Program-made: the position numbers and the translations under genes
The notes under the pieces: model-generated
Told to the model about the DNA's origin: nothing
Seen by the model: the letters and a program-made list of their open reading frames with translations, nothing else
Database searches by the model: none
In this document: positions 57,905 to 64,000 of the stretch, in pieces
Numbering within the stretch: the stretch's first letter is position 1
Layout of the letters: each line of letters starts with the position of its first letter
Origin: Azotobacter beijerinckii
Lineage (GTDB): Bacteria > Pseudomonadota > Gammaproteobacteria > Pseudomonadales > Pseudomonadaceae
Length of the DNA: 64,000 nucleotides
Direction of reading: 5' to 3'
Assembly (NCBI RefSeq): GCF_900110885.1
Contig: NZ_FOFJ01000011.1
Location: forward strand, 1 to 64,000

Positions 57905-58717
57905 ATGTCCGACAGATCCCCCACCACCGAAAACCCCTGGCAGCAACTGCGCCGCCTGACCCCGGCGCGCATCGCCCTCGGCCGCGCCGGCGCCAGCCTG
58001 CCGACCGCGGCGCACCTGGCCTTCCAATTCGCCCATGCCCAGGCGCGCGACGCCGTGCACCTGCCGTTCGAGCCCGCCGCCCTGCAGGACGGGCTGCACC
58101 GGCGCGGCCTCGACAGCCTGCTGCTGCACAGCGCCGCCCGCGACCGCGACACCTACCTGCAGCGCCCCGACCTGGGCCGTCGGTTGCAGGCCGATTCCGC
58201 CAACCGGCTGCGCGAGCAGCGGGCCGCGCACGGCGGCGGCCGGGACCTGGCCGTCGTTGTCGCCGACGGCCTGTCGGCGCTGGCCGTGCAGCGCCACGCC
58301 CTGCCGCTGCTCGACTGCCTGCTGGAGCGGCTGCCGGCCGAGGGCTGGTCGCTGGCGCCGGTCAGCCTGGTCGAGCAGGGCCGGGTGGCGGTGGCCGACG
58401 AGATCGGCGAACTGCTCGGCGCGCGGATGACGGTCATCCTCATCGGCGAGCGCCCCGGTCTCAGCTCGCCGGACAGCCTGGGCCTGTACTTCACCTTCGC
58501 GCCGCGCATCGGTCTCACCGACGCCGCGCGCAACTGCATCTCCAACGTGCGCCCGGAGGGTCTGAACTACGCGATGGCCGCCCACAAGCTGCTCTACCTG
58601 ATGGGCGAGGCCAGCCGCCGCCGGCTCTCGGGGGTGGCGCTCAAGGACGAGGCCGAAGTGCCGCGGCTGGACGGCGCCGCCTCGGGGCCGGGCAACTTCC
58701 TGCTCGGCGAGGGCTGA
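57905..58717 (+). CDS. eutC: Ethanolamine ammonia-lyase small subunit
   Basis: A 270-residue subunit that completes the B12-binding site of ethanolamine ammonia-lyase. Family segments: [78 protein letters not shown] and [17 protein letters not shown]. It follows eutB after a REP palindrome and ends 17 bp before a strong terminator, so the transcript is simply eutB-eutC. Confidence 0.96.
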   Translation: MSDRSPTTENPWQQLRRLTPARIALGRAGASLPTAAHLAFQFAHAQARDAVHLPFEPAALQDGLHRRGLDSLLLHSAARDRDTYLQRPDLGRRLQADSANRLREQRAAHGGGRDLAVVVADGLSALAVQRHALPLLDCLLERLPAEGWSLAPVSLVEQGRVAVADEIGELLGARMTVILIGERPGLSSPDSLGLYFTFAPRIGLTDAARNCISNVRPEGLNYAMAAHKLLYLMGEASRRRLSGVALKDEAEVPRLDGAASGPGNFLLGEG

Positions 58718-58733
58718 GGCTTGCCGCAAGGAG

Positions 58734-58763
58734 GGGGCGCCCCTAGCATGGGCGCCCCTTTTT
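58734..58763 (+). terminator. Rho-independent terminator after eutC
   Basis: A 9-bp GC stem (58734-58742 with 58750-58758), a 7-nt loop and five T residues. It ends the eutBC transcript 17 bp after the eutC stop and 16 bp before the rluE-type start. Confidence 0.9.
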
Positions 58764-58778
58764 GCCGGTGAACCCTCC

Positions 58779-59411
58779 ATGGCCCGCCCAGTCCGTCCCG
58801 CACCCCGCCGGCCCGCCGGCCAGGCGCCCGCCCGCCGTCCGGGGCCGCCCACGGCGCCGCCGGTCGCGCCGCGGCTGATCCTGTTCAACAAGCCGTTCGA
58901 CGTGCTCACCCAGTTCAGCGGCGGCGACGGGCGGGCGACCCTCAAGGACTTCATCCCGGTCCCCGGCGTCTATCCGGCCGGGCGCCTGGACCGCGACAGC
59001 GAGGGCCTGCTGCTGTTGACCAGCGACGGCCGCCTGCAGGCGCGCATCGCCGATCCCAGGCACAAGCTGGCCAAGACCTACTGGGTGCAGGTCGAGGGCG
59101 AGCCGGACGAGGAGCAGCTCCAGCGCCTGCGCGAAGGGGTGACGCTCAACGACGGCCCGACCCTGCCGGCCGAGGCGCGCCGGCTCCCCGAGCCCGAACT
59201 CTGGCCGCGCGATCCGCCGGTGCGTTTTCGCAAGAGCGTGCCGACCGCCTGGCTGGAGCTGACCATCCGCGAGGGGCGCAACCGCCAGGTGCGGCGCATG
59301 ACCGCCGCGGTCGGCCTGCCGACCCTGCGCCTGGTGCGGGTGCGCATTGGCCCCTGGAGCCTGGAAGGGCTGGCGCCGGGGGAGTGGAAGGAAGTGCCAG
59401 CGCGGTTGTGA
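58779..59411 (+). CDS. rluE: RluE-type 23S rRNA pseudouridine synthase
   Basis: A 210-residue RsuA/RluE-family pseudouridine synthase. The catalytic Asp71 is in [14 protein letters not shown], and the RNA-binding [11 protein letters not shown] segment is intact. An Arg/Pro-rich N-terminal extension of about 30 residues precedes the [14 protein letters not shown] start of the domain. RluE modifies U2457 of 23S rRNA. The gene ends [13 protein letters not shown] and then stops. A decayed second version of this ending occurs at 60540-60597, beyond the foreign methyltransferase. Confidence 0.9.
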   Translation: MARPVRPAPRRPAGQAPARRPGPPTAPPVAPRLILFNKPFDVLTQFSGGDGRATLKDFIPVPGVYPAGRLDRDSEGLLLLTSDGRLQARIADPRHKLAKTYWVQVEGEPDEEQLQRLREGVTLNDGPTLPAEARRLPEPELWPRDPPVRFRKSVPTAWLELTIREGRNRQVRRMTAAVGLPTLRLVRVRIGPWSLEGLAPGEWKEVPARL

Positions 59412-59444
59412 GGGGAAGGGACCCTGTTGCCAGTGGGCAGATAA

Positions 59445-60263
59445 TCATTCCCGCATGGCGTGCGTGTCGTACCAACTGTCATAGTTGAAAGCACGGCGAA
59501 GCAGGCGAAGCACGGGTGTGCGCTTGATAACTTTCGATGGGAGGCTATGGACGCCGATCGTCTTGTATTGAATGAATATCGGCACATAGGCGCGTATTGC
59601 TTGCCTTTTGGTCAGCCACACACCATCGAGGCTATCGCCAAAAGGTCCTGAGGCGCCTTCTTCAAAGGTGTGGCTGATCAACTCCCCGTTGCGGTTTCTG
59701 AAATTTCCGTCCGGGTGTTTTTTTTGGTTTACGAGCTTGAACTTTGTATAGCCGAGACTTTCAAGCGTATTGAATTCATTCAATAAATCAGACCAGGAAG
59801 TCATCGTCGACTCCAGGGATATGTATTTGGGGCGGTACGCCATGTTTTTGAGGGCATTGACGCAGCGCATATCGGCACCTTCTATGTCGATTTTCAGGTA
59901 ATGAGGGCAGCCGTACGTGGCGACAATGTCGGAAAAGCGGATGCTTTCAACTTTTATCTCTTCCGATTCTGCGTTGAGCGCCTTGTTTCTCCTGGCCCAC
60001 TCGGGGTCTGCTGTTCCCCAGACGGATTTTTTCTTGTTGACGAAGAAGCTTATCGTGCCCTCCGTATCGGCAATGGCTTTATTGATCAATACAAAGCTGC
60101 CGTCGCCAATCTCTTTGCTGAATCTTTCTTTCAGGTGATCGGCAAGTGCCGGGTTGGCTTCAATGGCTACTACTCGATAGCCGAGCTTGAAGTAAAAATC
60201 GCTGTCCTCTCCCTTGTGTGCGCCTACATCGAAAATCAAGTCGGTTGGTTCGGCTTCAGTCAT
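59445..60263 (-). CDS. FkbM-family methyltransferase (low-GC, probably acquired)
   Basis: A 272-residue SAM-dependent methyltransferase. The SAM loop FDVGAHKGEDSDFYFKLG is near the start, with VVAIEANP. The middle carries YLKIDIEGADMRCV, typical of FkbM domains, which often O-methylate sugars or other surface-polymer units. The GC content and codon use (many AAA, AAT, TTT) are far below the flanking genes, pointing to lateral transfer. It runs opposite to rluE with a 33-bp gap. The acceptor substrate is unknown, and no glycan cluster is adjacent. Confidence 0.85.
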   Translation of the reverse strand: MTEAEPTDLIFDVGAHKGEDSDFYFKLGYRVVAIEANPALADHLKERFSKEIGDGSFVLINKAIADTEGTISFFVNKKKSVWGTADPEWARRNKALNAESEEIKVESIRFSDIVATYGCPHYLKIDIEGADMRCVNALKNMAYRPKYISLESTMTSWSDLLNEFNTLESLGYTKFKLVNQKKHPDGNFRNRNGELISHTFEEGASGPFGDSLDGVWLTKRQAIRAYVPIFIQYKTIGVHSLPSKVIKRTPVLRLLRRAFNYDSWYDTHAMRE

Positions 60264-60539
60264 GGCATCGCTCTCTTGTTGGCAATGACTTGTTCAAACG
60301 CGTGCTTGTAGCGTTGGTGTGTTATCCGCTATCGCGGCAATGGCAGTACATGACAAGGCAACTGCAAGGCGTGTCGTAGTGAGAACCGTTGCGCCGGCCT
60401 GTTTCACACACCGACATTTTGGCGTTTACAGCAGGGCTTCCCAAAAGGTCGTTATTGACCCTAGCACTGGCTGACCATTTTGGGAGGCCATACTGACGTC
60501 CGGGAAAGTCGGGGGCCTACGCCCCATTGACCACGCCGA
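60264..60539. other. Low-GC flank upstream of the FkbM gene, with an imperfect palindrome
   Basis: This 276-bp stretch holds the presumed FkbM promoter and no ORF of note. At 60438-60450 and 60473-60487 the sequences TTCCCAAAAGGTC and GACCATTTTGGGAGG form an imperfect inverted repeat (one indel), possibly an operator, a terminator-like hairpin or the end of an old element. The right border at 60540 is where rluE-like sequence resumes. Confidence 0.4.
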
Positions 60540-60597
60540 AGCCTGGACGGCCTGGCGCCGGGGGAGTGGCGGGAGGTGTCGGCGCGGCTGCGCAAGG
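60540..60597 (+). pseudogene. Decayed copy of the rluE 3' end
   Basis: These 58 bp align with the last codons of rluE (59358-59411) in the same orientation, at about 80 percent identity by eye, including an identical 18-bp block CTGGCGCCGGGGGAGTGG. Read in the matching frame it gives SLDGLAPGEWREVSARL, against [17 protein letters not shown] in rluE, but without the stop. The similarity begins abruptly at 60540. It marks the far side of the FkbM insert. Confidence 0.75.
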
Positions 60598-60647
60598 AGC
60601 GGGCCGCGAAGCCGCTTCGGGCGGCGTCCGCGAAACCCCGGGGACCG

Positions 60648-60851
60648 TCAGAACCCTTCCAGGCTGCCGATCACCAGGGTCTTGATGACGAAGCCGAGCA
60701 CGCCCAGGCCGAGGGCGAGGAACAGGATCATGGTGCCGAAACGGCCGGCGTTGGACTTGCGCGCCAGGTCCCAGACGATGAACGCCATGAACAGGATGAG
60801 GCCGCCGACCAGGCCGATCATCATCCACTCTTCGAACACTGCGGGATCCAC
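60648..60851 (-). CDS. DUF2788 small membrane protein (GTG start)
   Basis: A 67-residue protein with two hydrophobic segments (about residues 10-28 and 39-60) around a polar loop DLARKSNAGRFGT. The FIVWDLA..S.AGRFGT pattern is that of DUF2788, conserved in Pseudomonas and relatives, of unknown function. The start is GTG (complement of 60849-60851), with AGGAGG 6 nt upstream. The next Met is inside the first helix. It ends close to the rluE relic. Confidence 0.8.
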   Translation of the reverse strand: MDPAVFEEWMMIGLVGGLILFMAFIVWDLARKSNAGRFGTMILFLALGLGVLGFVIKTLVIGSLEGF

Positions 60852-60911
60852 TGCGATCCTCCTGCGGGGCTTACGGAGAAGGCCGACGAGTATAACGGAG
60901 TCGGCTTCGCC

Positions 60912-61391
60912 TCAGGGGCGCAGGTGCTCCAGCGGCAGTTCGGTGCTCGACTGCACCTGGCGCAGGACGAAGCTCGAGCGCACGCTGGAAACCCCGTCGA
61001 TGCGGGTCAGGGTGCCGAGCAGGAACTGCTGGTAGCTGTCCATGTCCGGCACCACTACCTTCAACTGGTAGTCGGCGTCCATCCCGGTGACCAGGCTGCA
61101 CTCCAGCACCTCCGGGCACTTGCCGATCACCGCCTCGAAATGCTCGAAGCGCTCGGGGGTGTGCCGGTCCATGCCGATCAGCACGTAGGCGGTGAGGGTC
61201 AGGCCGAGCCGCTTGCGGTCGAGCAGGGCCACCAGGCGCAGGATGTAGCCGTCGTCCTCGAGCTGCTTGACCCGCCGCGAGCAGGGCGAAGGCGACAGAC
61301 CGATGCGTTCGGCCAGCTCCTGGTTGGACAGGCGGGCGTCGTGCTGCAGTTCGGCGAGGATGCGCAGGTCGTAGCGGTCGAGTTTGCCCAT
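60912..61391 (-). CDS. Lrp/AsnC-family transcriptional regulator
   Basis: A 159-residue regulator with an N-terminal helix-turn-helix (LDRYDLRILAELQHDARLSNQELAERIGLSPSPCSRRVKQL) and a C-terminal RAM ligand-binding domain (ECSLVTGMDADYQLKVVVPD). The size and layout match Lrp and BkdR of Pseudomonas, which respond to amino acids such as leucine or branched-chain keto-acid precursors. The specific targets cannot be read from this window. About 275 bp upstream, to the next terminator, hold its promoter and a 14-bp direct repeat (GCGCCCAACCAGGC at 61550 and 61614). Confidence 0.9.
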   Translation of the reverse strand: MGKLDRYDLRILAELQHDARLSNQELAERIGLSPSPCSRRVKQLEDDGYILRLVALLDRKRLGLTLTAYVLIGMDRHTPERFEHFEAVIGKCPEVLECSLVTGMDADYQLKVVVPDMDSYQQFLLGTLTRIDGVSSVRSSFVLRQVQSSTELPLEHLRP

Positions 61392-61665
61392 GGCGGATGG
61401 CTCTGTGTGGATGGATTGCTGGTTATCTTGCTTTCCTGACGAATGATTGCGCAAGTCATGCTTTGCTGGGCAATGTTCGCAATCCTCTGCCGGATTCGCA
61501 GGTTTATTCTTTTTCCAACTTCGAGGCCCGGACATCTGGTCCATCCGGAGCGCCCAACCAGGCACTCCGGCGCCGCGCGATCCCACCGGATCGCGTCGGC
61601 ACCCGGGCTCGCGGCGCCCAACCAGGCGCGCGGGAAGACGGCGACAGGCTCGCCGGCAGCGGACG

Positions 61666-61712
61666 AAACGAAAAAGGAGGGAAGGCCGCGGGCCTTCCCT
61701 CCTTTTTCGTTT
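61666..61712. terminator. Perfect 22-bp hairpin terminator downstream of the CDF gene
   Basis: Bases 61666-61687 and 61691-61712 are exact inverted complements around a 3-nt loop. The arms carry an A5/T5 tract, so they can act as intrinsic terminator in either direction. It lies 10 bp after the CDF stop on the minus strand and shields the Lrp promoter region. Confidence 0.85.
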
Positions 61713-61722
61713 GCGCGTCGTT

Positions 61723-62613
61723 TCAGTGGAGTTCGCCTACCGCCTGCGGCGGATCGGTATGCACCAGTACCTCGGCGCGGGGGAATTCCGCATGGATCGC
61801 CCGCTCCACCGCCTCGGTGCGCTGGTGGGCCTCGCTCAGCGTCATCTCGCCGGGCAGCCGCACGTGCAGTTGGACGAACCAGCGGGTGCCCGAGATGCGG
61901 GTGCGCAGGTCGTGCACGTCGATCACTTCCGGCACCGCGCCGGCCAGTGCGGCGATCCGCTCGCGCACCTCCGGCGACAGTTCGGTGTCCATCAGCACCG
62001 TCACCGCTTCGCGGGCGATCTGCAGGGCGCTCCACAGGATGTAGCCGGCGATGCCGAGGCCGAACAGCGCGTCCAGCTCGCCGAAGCCGAACTGGGCGAG
62101 CAGCAGGGCGAGCAGGATGCTGGCGTTGAGCAGCAGGTCGGAGCGGTAGTGCAGCGAGTCGGCGCGGATCGCCGTGGAGCCGGTCACTCGCACCACGTGG
62201 CGCTGGAACAGCAGCAGGGCGGCGGTGGCCGCGAGCGACAGCAGGATTACGGCGATCCCCAGGAGCTGCGCGTGGATCGGCTGCGGATGGAGCAGGCGGT
62301 CGACGGCCTGCACGCTGACCAGGAGGGCGCTGACGCCGATGAACACCGCCTGGCCGAGACCGGCCAGCGCCTCGGCCTTGCCGTGGCCGTAGCGATGGTC
62401 GTCGTCCGCCGGGCGCAGCGAGTAGTGCACCGCCAGCAGGTTGATCAGCGAGGCGGCGCCGTCGAGCAGCGAGTCGGTCAGGCCGGCGAGCAGGCTGACC
62501 GAACCGCTCAGCCACCAGACGATCGCCTTGGCCAGCGCCAGGCCGACGGCGACTGCCAGGGCGGCAGCGCTGGCCTGGCGCATCAGGCGGGCATGTTCCT
62601 GTGGGGTACTCAT
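61723..62613 (-). CDS. Cation diffusion facilitator (FieF-like)
   Basis: A 296-residue inner-membrane metal exporter with six membrane helices. The metal-site motifs fit the FieF/ZntB-type CDF family: LTDSLLDGAASL in TM2, HRYGHGKAEAL in the loop, and SLHYRSDLLLN in TM5 (HxxxD). A C-terminal cytosolic ferredoxin-like domain (EVIDVHDLRTRISGTRWFVQLHV) binds metals for regulation. Likely substrates are Zn2+ or Fe2+. Confidence 0.93.
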   Translation of the reverse strand: MSTPQEHARLMRQASAAALAVAVGLALAKAIVWWLSGSVSLLAGLTDSLLDGAASLINLLAVHYSLRPADDDHRYGHGKAEALAGLGQAVFIGVSALLVSVQAVDRLLHPQPIHAQLLGIAVILLSLAATAALLLFQRHVVRVTGSTAIRADSLHYRSDLLLNASILLALLLAQFGFGELDALFGLGIAGYILWSALQIAREAVTVLMDTELSPEVRERIAALAGAVPEVIDVHDLRTRISGTRWFVQLHVRLPGEMTLSEAHQRTEAVERAIHAEFPRAEVLVHTDPPQAVGELH

Positions 62614-62680
62614 CGGTAGCGGGTCTTTGCTGGAGAGGGAAAACGGGGCGGCATGATAGCAAGGCGCAGCCGCCGTGGAA

Positions 62681-63100
62681 TCAGGCGGCCGGGCCCAGGC
62701 CGAGGGCGGCGAGCTGGTCGGGGCCAGCCTCGCGCGGCAGCGCGCGCAATTCGCCGGCCGGCAGGGGCCGGCCGGTTTCCCGCTCGATCAGCGTCCTGAG
62801 CCGCGCCGGGTCGACGCGTCCGTCGGCACCGAGGGTTTCGCGCAGGGTTTGCGGGGCCACCGAGTGGCGCTCGCCCGGCGGCAGGTAGATGGCGCCGGTG
62901 GTGAAGTCGACGGCGAAGGCGACCACCCCGGGGATGATGAAAAAGAGCAGGCCGATGGCGTCCAGGCCGGCGACCAGGTAGTCGATCTGGCCGTCGATCT
63001 GGCCGCGCCGGTCGGGGAAGAAGAGGCTGCCGCAGGCGCCCAGCTGGGTAGTCAGGGCGACGGCCAGCAGGCCGCCCAGAATGCGGGTCCGGGTGTGCAT
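62681..63100 (-). CDS. Small lipoprotein of unknown function
   Basis: A 139-residue protein with a lipoprotein signal (MHTRTRILGGLLAVALTTQLGAC, lipid Cys at residue 23), a short polar segment RGQIDGQIDY, a hydrophobic segment (LDAIGLLFFIIPGVVAFAVDF) and a soluble C-terminus. The start at 63100 has AGGA upstream and puts the signal peptide first. The frame to 63160 is longer but weaker. Homologues are sometimes mislabelled as polynucleotide phosphorylase, for which there is no support here. Confidence 0.75.
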   Translation of the reverse strand: MHTRTRILGGLLAVALTTQLGACGSLFFPDRRGQIDGQIDYLVAGLDAIGLLFFIIPGVVAFAVDFTTGAIYLPPGERHSVAPQTLRETLGADGRVDPARLRTLIERETGRPLPAGELRALPREAGPDQLAALGLGPAA

Positions 63101-63206
63101 GAAAAGGTCCTGGTGGGAGTCCTTGGCAACTATAGCAAGGCCTTCGTGACAGGCGTCCACGGGCGGCGGCCGGCCCTATAATCGGCGCCCTGCCGTGGAG
63201 TGTCCG

Positions 63207-64000
63207 ATGAATCCGCTACCCATAGACGCCGTCCTGCCCGCCCTGCGCGAGGCCCTCTCCCTGCGCCACGAAGCCGTGCTGGAGGCGCCGCCCGGCGCCG
63301 GCAAGACCACCCGCGTGCCGCTCGCCCTGCTCGACGAGCCCTGGCTCGCCGGGCAGCGCATCCTGATGCTCGAGCCGCGCCGGCTGGCCGCGCGGGCGGC
63401 GGCCGAGCGCCTGGCCAGCGAACTGGGCGAGCCGGTCGGCGAGACGGTCGGCTACCGCATCCGCCTGGACAGCAAGGTCGGCCCGCGCACCCGCATCGAG
63501 GTGGTCACCGAAGGCATCCTCACCCGCCGCCTGCAGGACGACCCGGCGCTGGAGGGCGTCGGCCTGGTGATCTTCGACGAGTTCCACGAGCGCAGCCTGG
63601 ACGCCGACCTGGCCCTGGCGCTGACCCTCAACGGCCGCGCCCTGCTGCGCGACACGCCGCTGCGGGTGCTGCCGATGTCCGCCACCCTGGAGGGCGAGCG
63701 GCTCGCCGCGCTGCTGGACGATGCGCCGGTGGTGCGCAGCGAGGGGCGCATGTTCCCGGTGGCGGTCCGCTGGGGGCGGCCGTTCCAGTCCGGCGAGCGG
63801 CTCGAGCCGCGGGTCCTGCAGACCGTGCTGCAGGCGCTCGACGAGGAGGGCGGCAGCCTGCTGGTGTTCCTCCCCGGCCAGGCGGAGATCCGCCGCCTCC
63901 ACGAGCAGCTGTCCGAGGCGCTGGCGGGGCGCAGCGAGATTCTGCTCTGCCCGCTGCACGGCGAGCTGGACCTGAGCGCCCAGCGTGCCGCCATCGAGCC
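63207..64000 (+). CDS. hrpB: ATP-dependent helicase HrpB, N-terminal part (runs off the window)
   Basis: The first 264 codons of a DEAH-box helicase. Walker A PPGAGKTTR is at residues 28-36, then LEPRRLAARAAAERLA (motif Ia), DEFHERSLDADLAL (motif II), LPMSATLEG (motif III) and LVFLPGQAEIRRL (motif IV region). The start MNPLPIDAVLPALREAL matches HrpB. HrpB is a large (about 840-residue) RNA helicase-like protein of uncertain cellular role. The 3' part, including the HrpB C-terminal domain, lies beyond the window. Confidence 0.92.
   Translation, partial: MNPLPIDAVLPALREALSLRHEAVLEAPPGAGKTTRVPLALLDEPWLAGQRILMLEPRRLAARAAAERLASELGEPVGETVGYRIRLDSKVGPRTRIEVVTEGILTRRLQDDPALEGVGLVIFDEFHERSLDADLALALTLNGRALLRDTPLRVLPMSATLEGERLAALLDDAPVVRSEGRMFPVAVRWGRPFQSGERLEPRVLQTVLQALDEEGGSLLVFLPGQAEIRRLHEQLSEALAGRSEILLCPLHGELDLSAQRAAIE

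Overview
The window is a GC-rich chromosomal segment of a gammaproteobacterium of the Pseudomonas/Azotobacter lineage. This is inferred from the strong GC3 bias, the gene order miaB-ybeZ-ybeY-corC-lnt beside leuS-lptE-holA, a Pseudomonas-type arfA, DUF2788, and REP-type repeats. The combination of a vibrioferrin-type siderophore operon, a fused bcsAB cellulose operon and an aromatic meta-cleavage tail would fit Azotobacter chroococcum or a relative. That species guess is inference only.

Layout. (1) 1-3388, plus strand: the end of a catechol meta-cleavage operon. It holds the xylE tail, 2-hydroxymuconic semialdehyde dehydrogenase, a 141-bp MITE-like element, 4-hydroxy-2-oxovalerate aldolase and a nahX/GlcG-like gene. 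Several expected pathway genes are missing. (2) 3442-14969, mostly minus strand: housekeeping genes arfA, holA, lptE, leuS, then lnt, corC, ybeY, ybeZ, miaB, with ybeL-like and ydcF-like genes on the plus strand. (3) 14970-18690: a lower-GC island with a long non-coding leader, a fatty acyl-AMP ligase, a small unknown ORF and a stand-alone acyl carrier protein. (4) 18687-24022: a Sel1-repeat protein, hemL, thiE, thiD and an AidB-type acyl-CoA dehydrogenase. (5) 24019-35155, minus strand: a cellulose operon bcsP-bcsQ-bcsAB-bcsC-bcsD-bcsZ. (6) 35447-45476, minus strand: a tightly coupled operon made of an SbnG-like citrate synthase, a TonB receptor and pvsABCDE. It sits behind a sigma70-type promoter overlapped by a Fur box. 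(7) 45667-58717: amn, then a split urease locus (ureGFE and ureCBAD separated by unrelated genes and a decayed copy of the ureC 3' end), then eutBC. (8) 58779-64000: an RluE-type pseudouridine synthase, a low-GC FkbM methyltransferase followed by a decayed copy of the rluE 3' end, DUF2788, an Lrp-type regulator, a cation diffusion facilitator, a small lipoprotein and the start of hrpB.

How the genes work together. The siderophore operon appears self-contained: citrate synthesis, ligation steps, serine-type decarboxylation, export, and outer-membrane uptake, with iron control. The cellulose operon covers c-di-GMP-gated synthesis (BcsAB with an intact PilZ motif), assembly (BcsD, BcsP, BcsQ), export (BcsC) and trimming (BcsZ). 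Urease and ethanolamine ammonia-lyase both release ammonia from small nitrogen compounds.

The most unusual structural signal is that two accessory inserts (at ureC and at rluE) share one topology. In each, an intact core gene is followed by foreign cargo and then by a decayed, same-orientation copy of the core gene's own 3' end. The most promising unexplained system is the isolated FAAL-ORF-ACP island.
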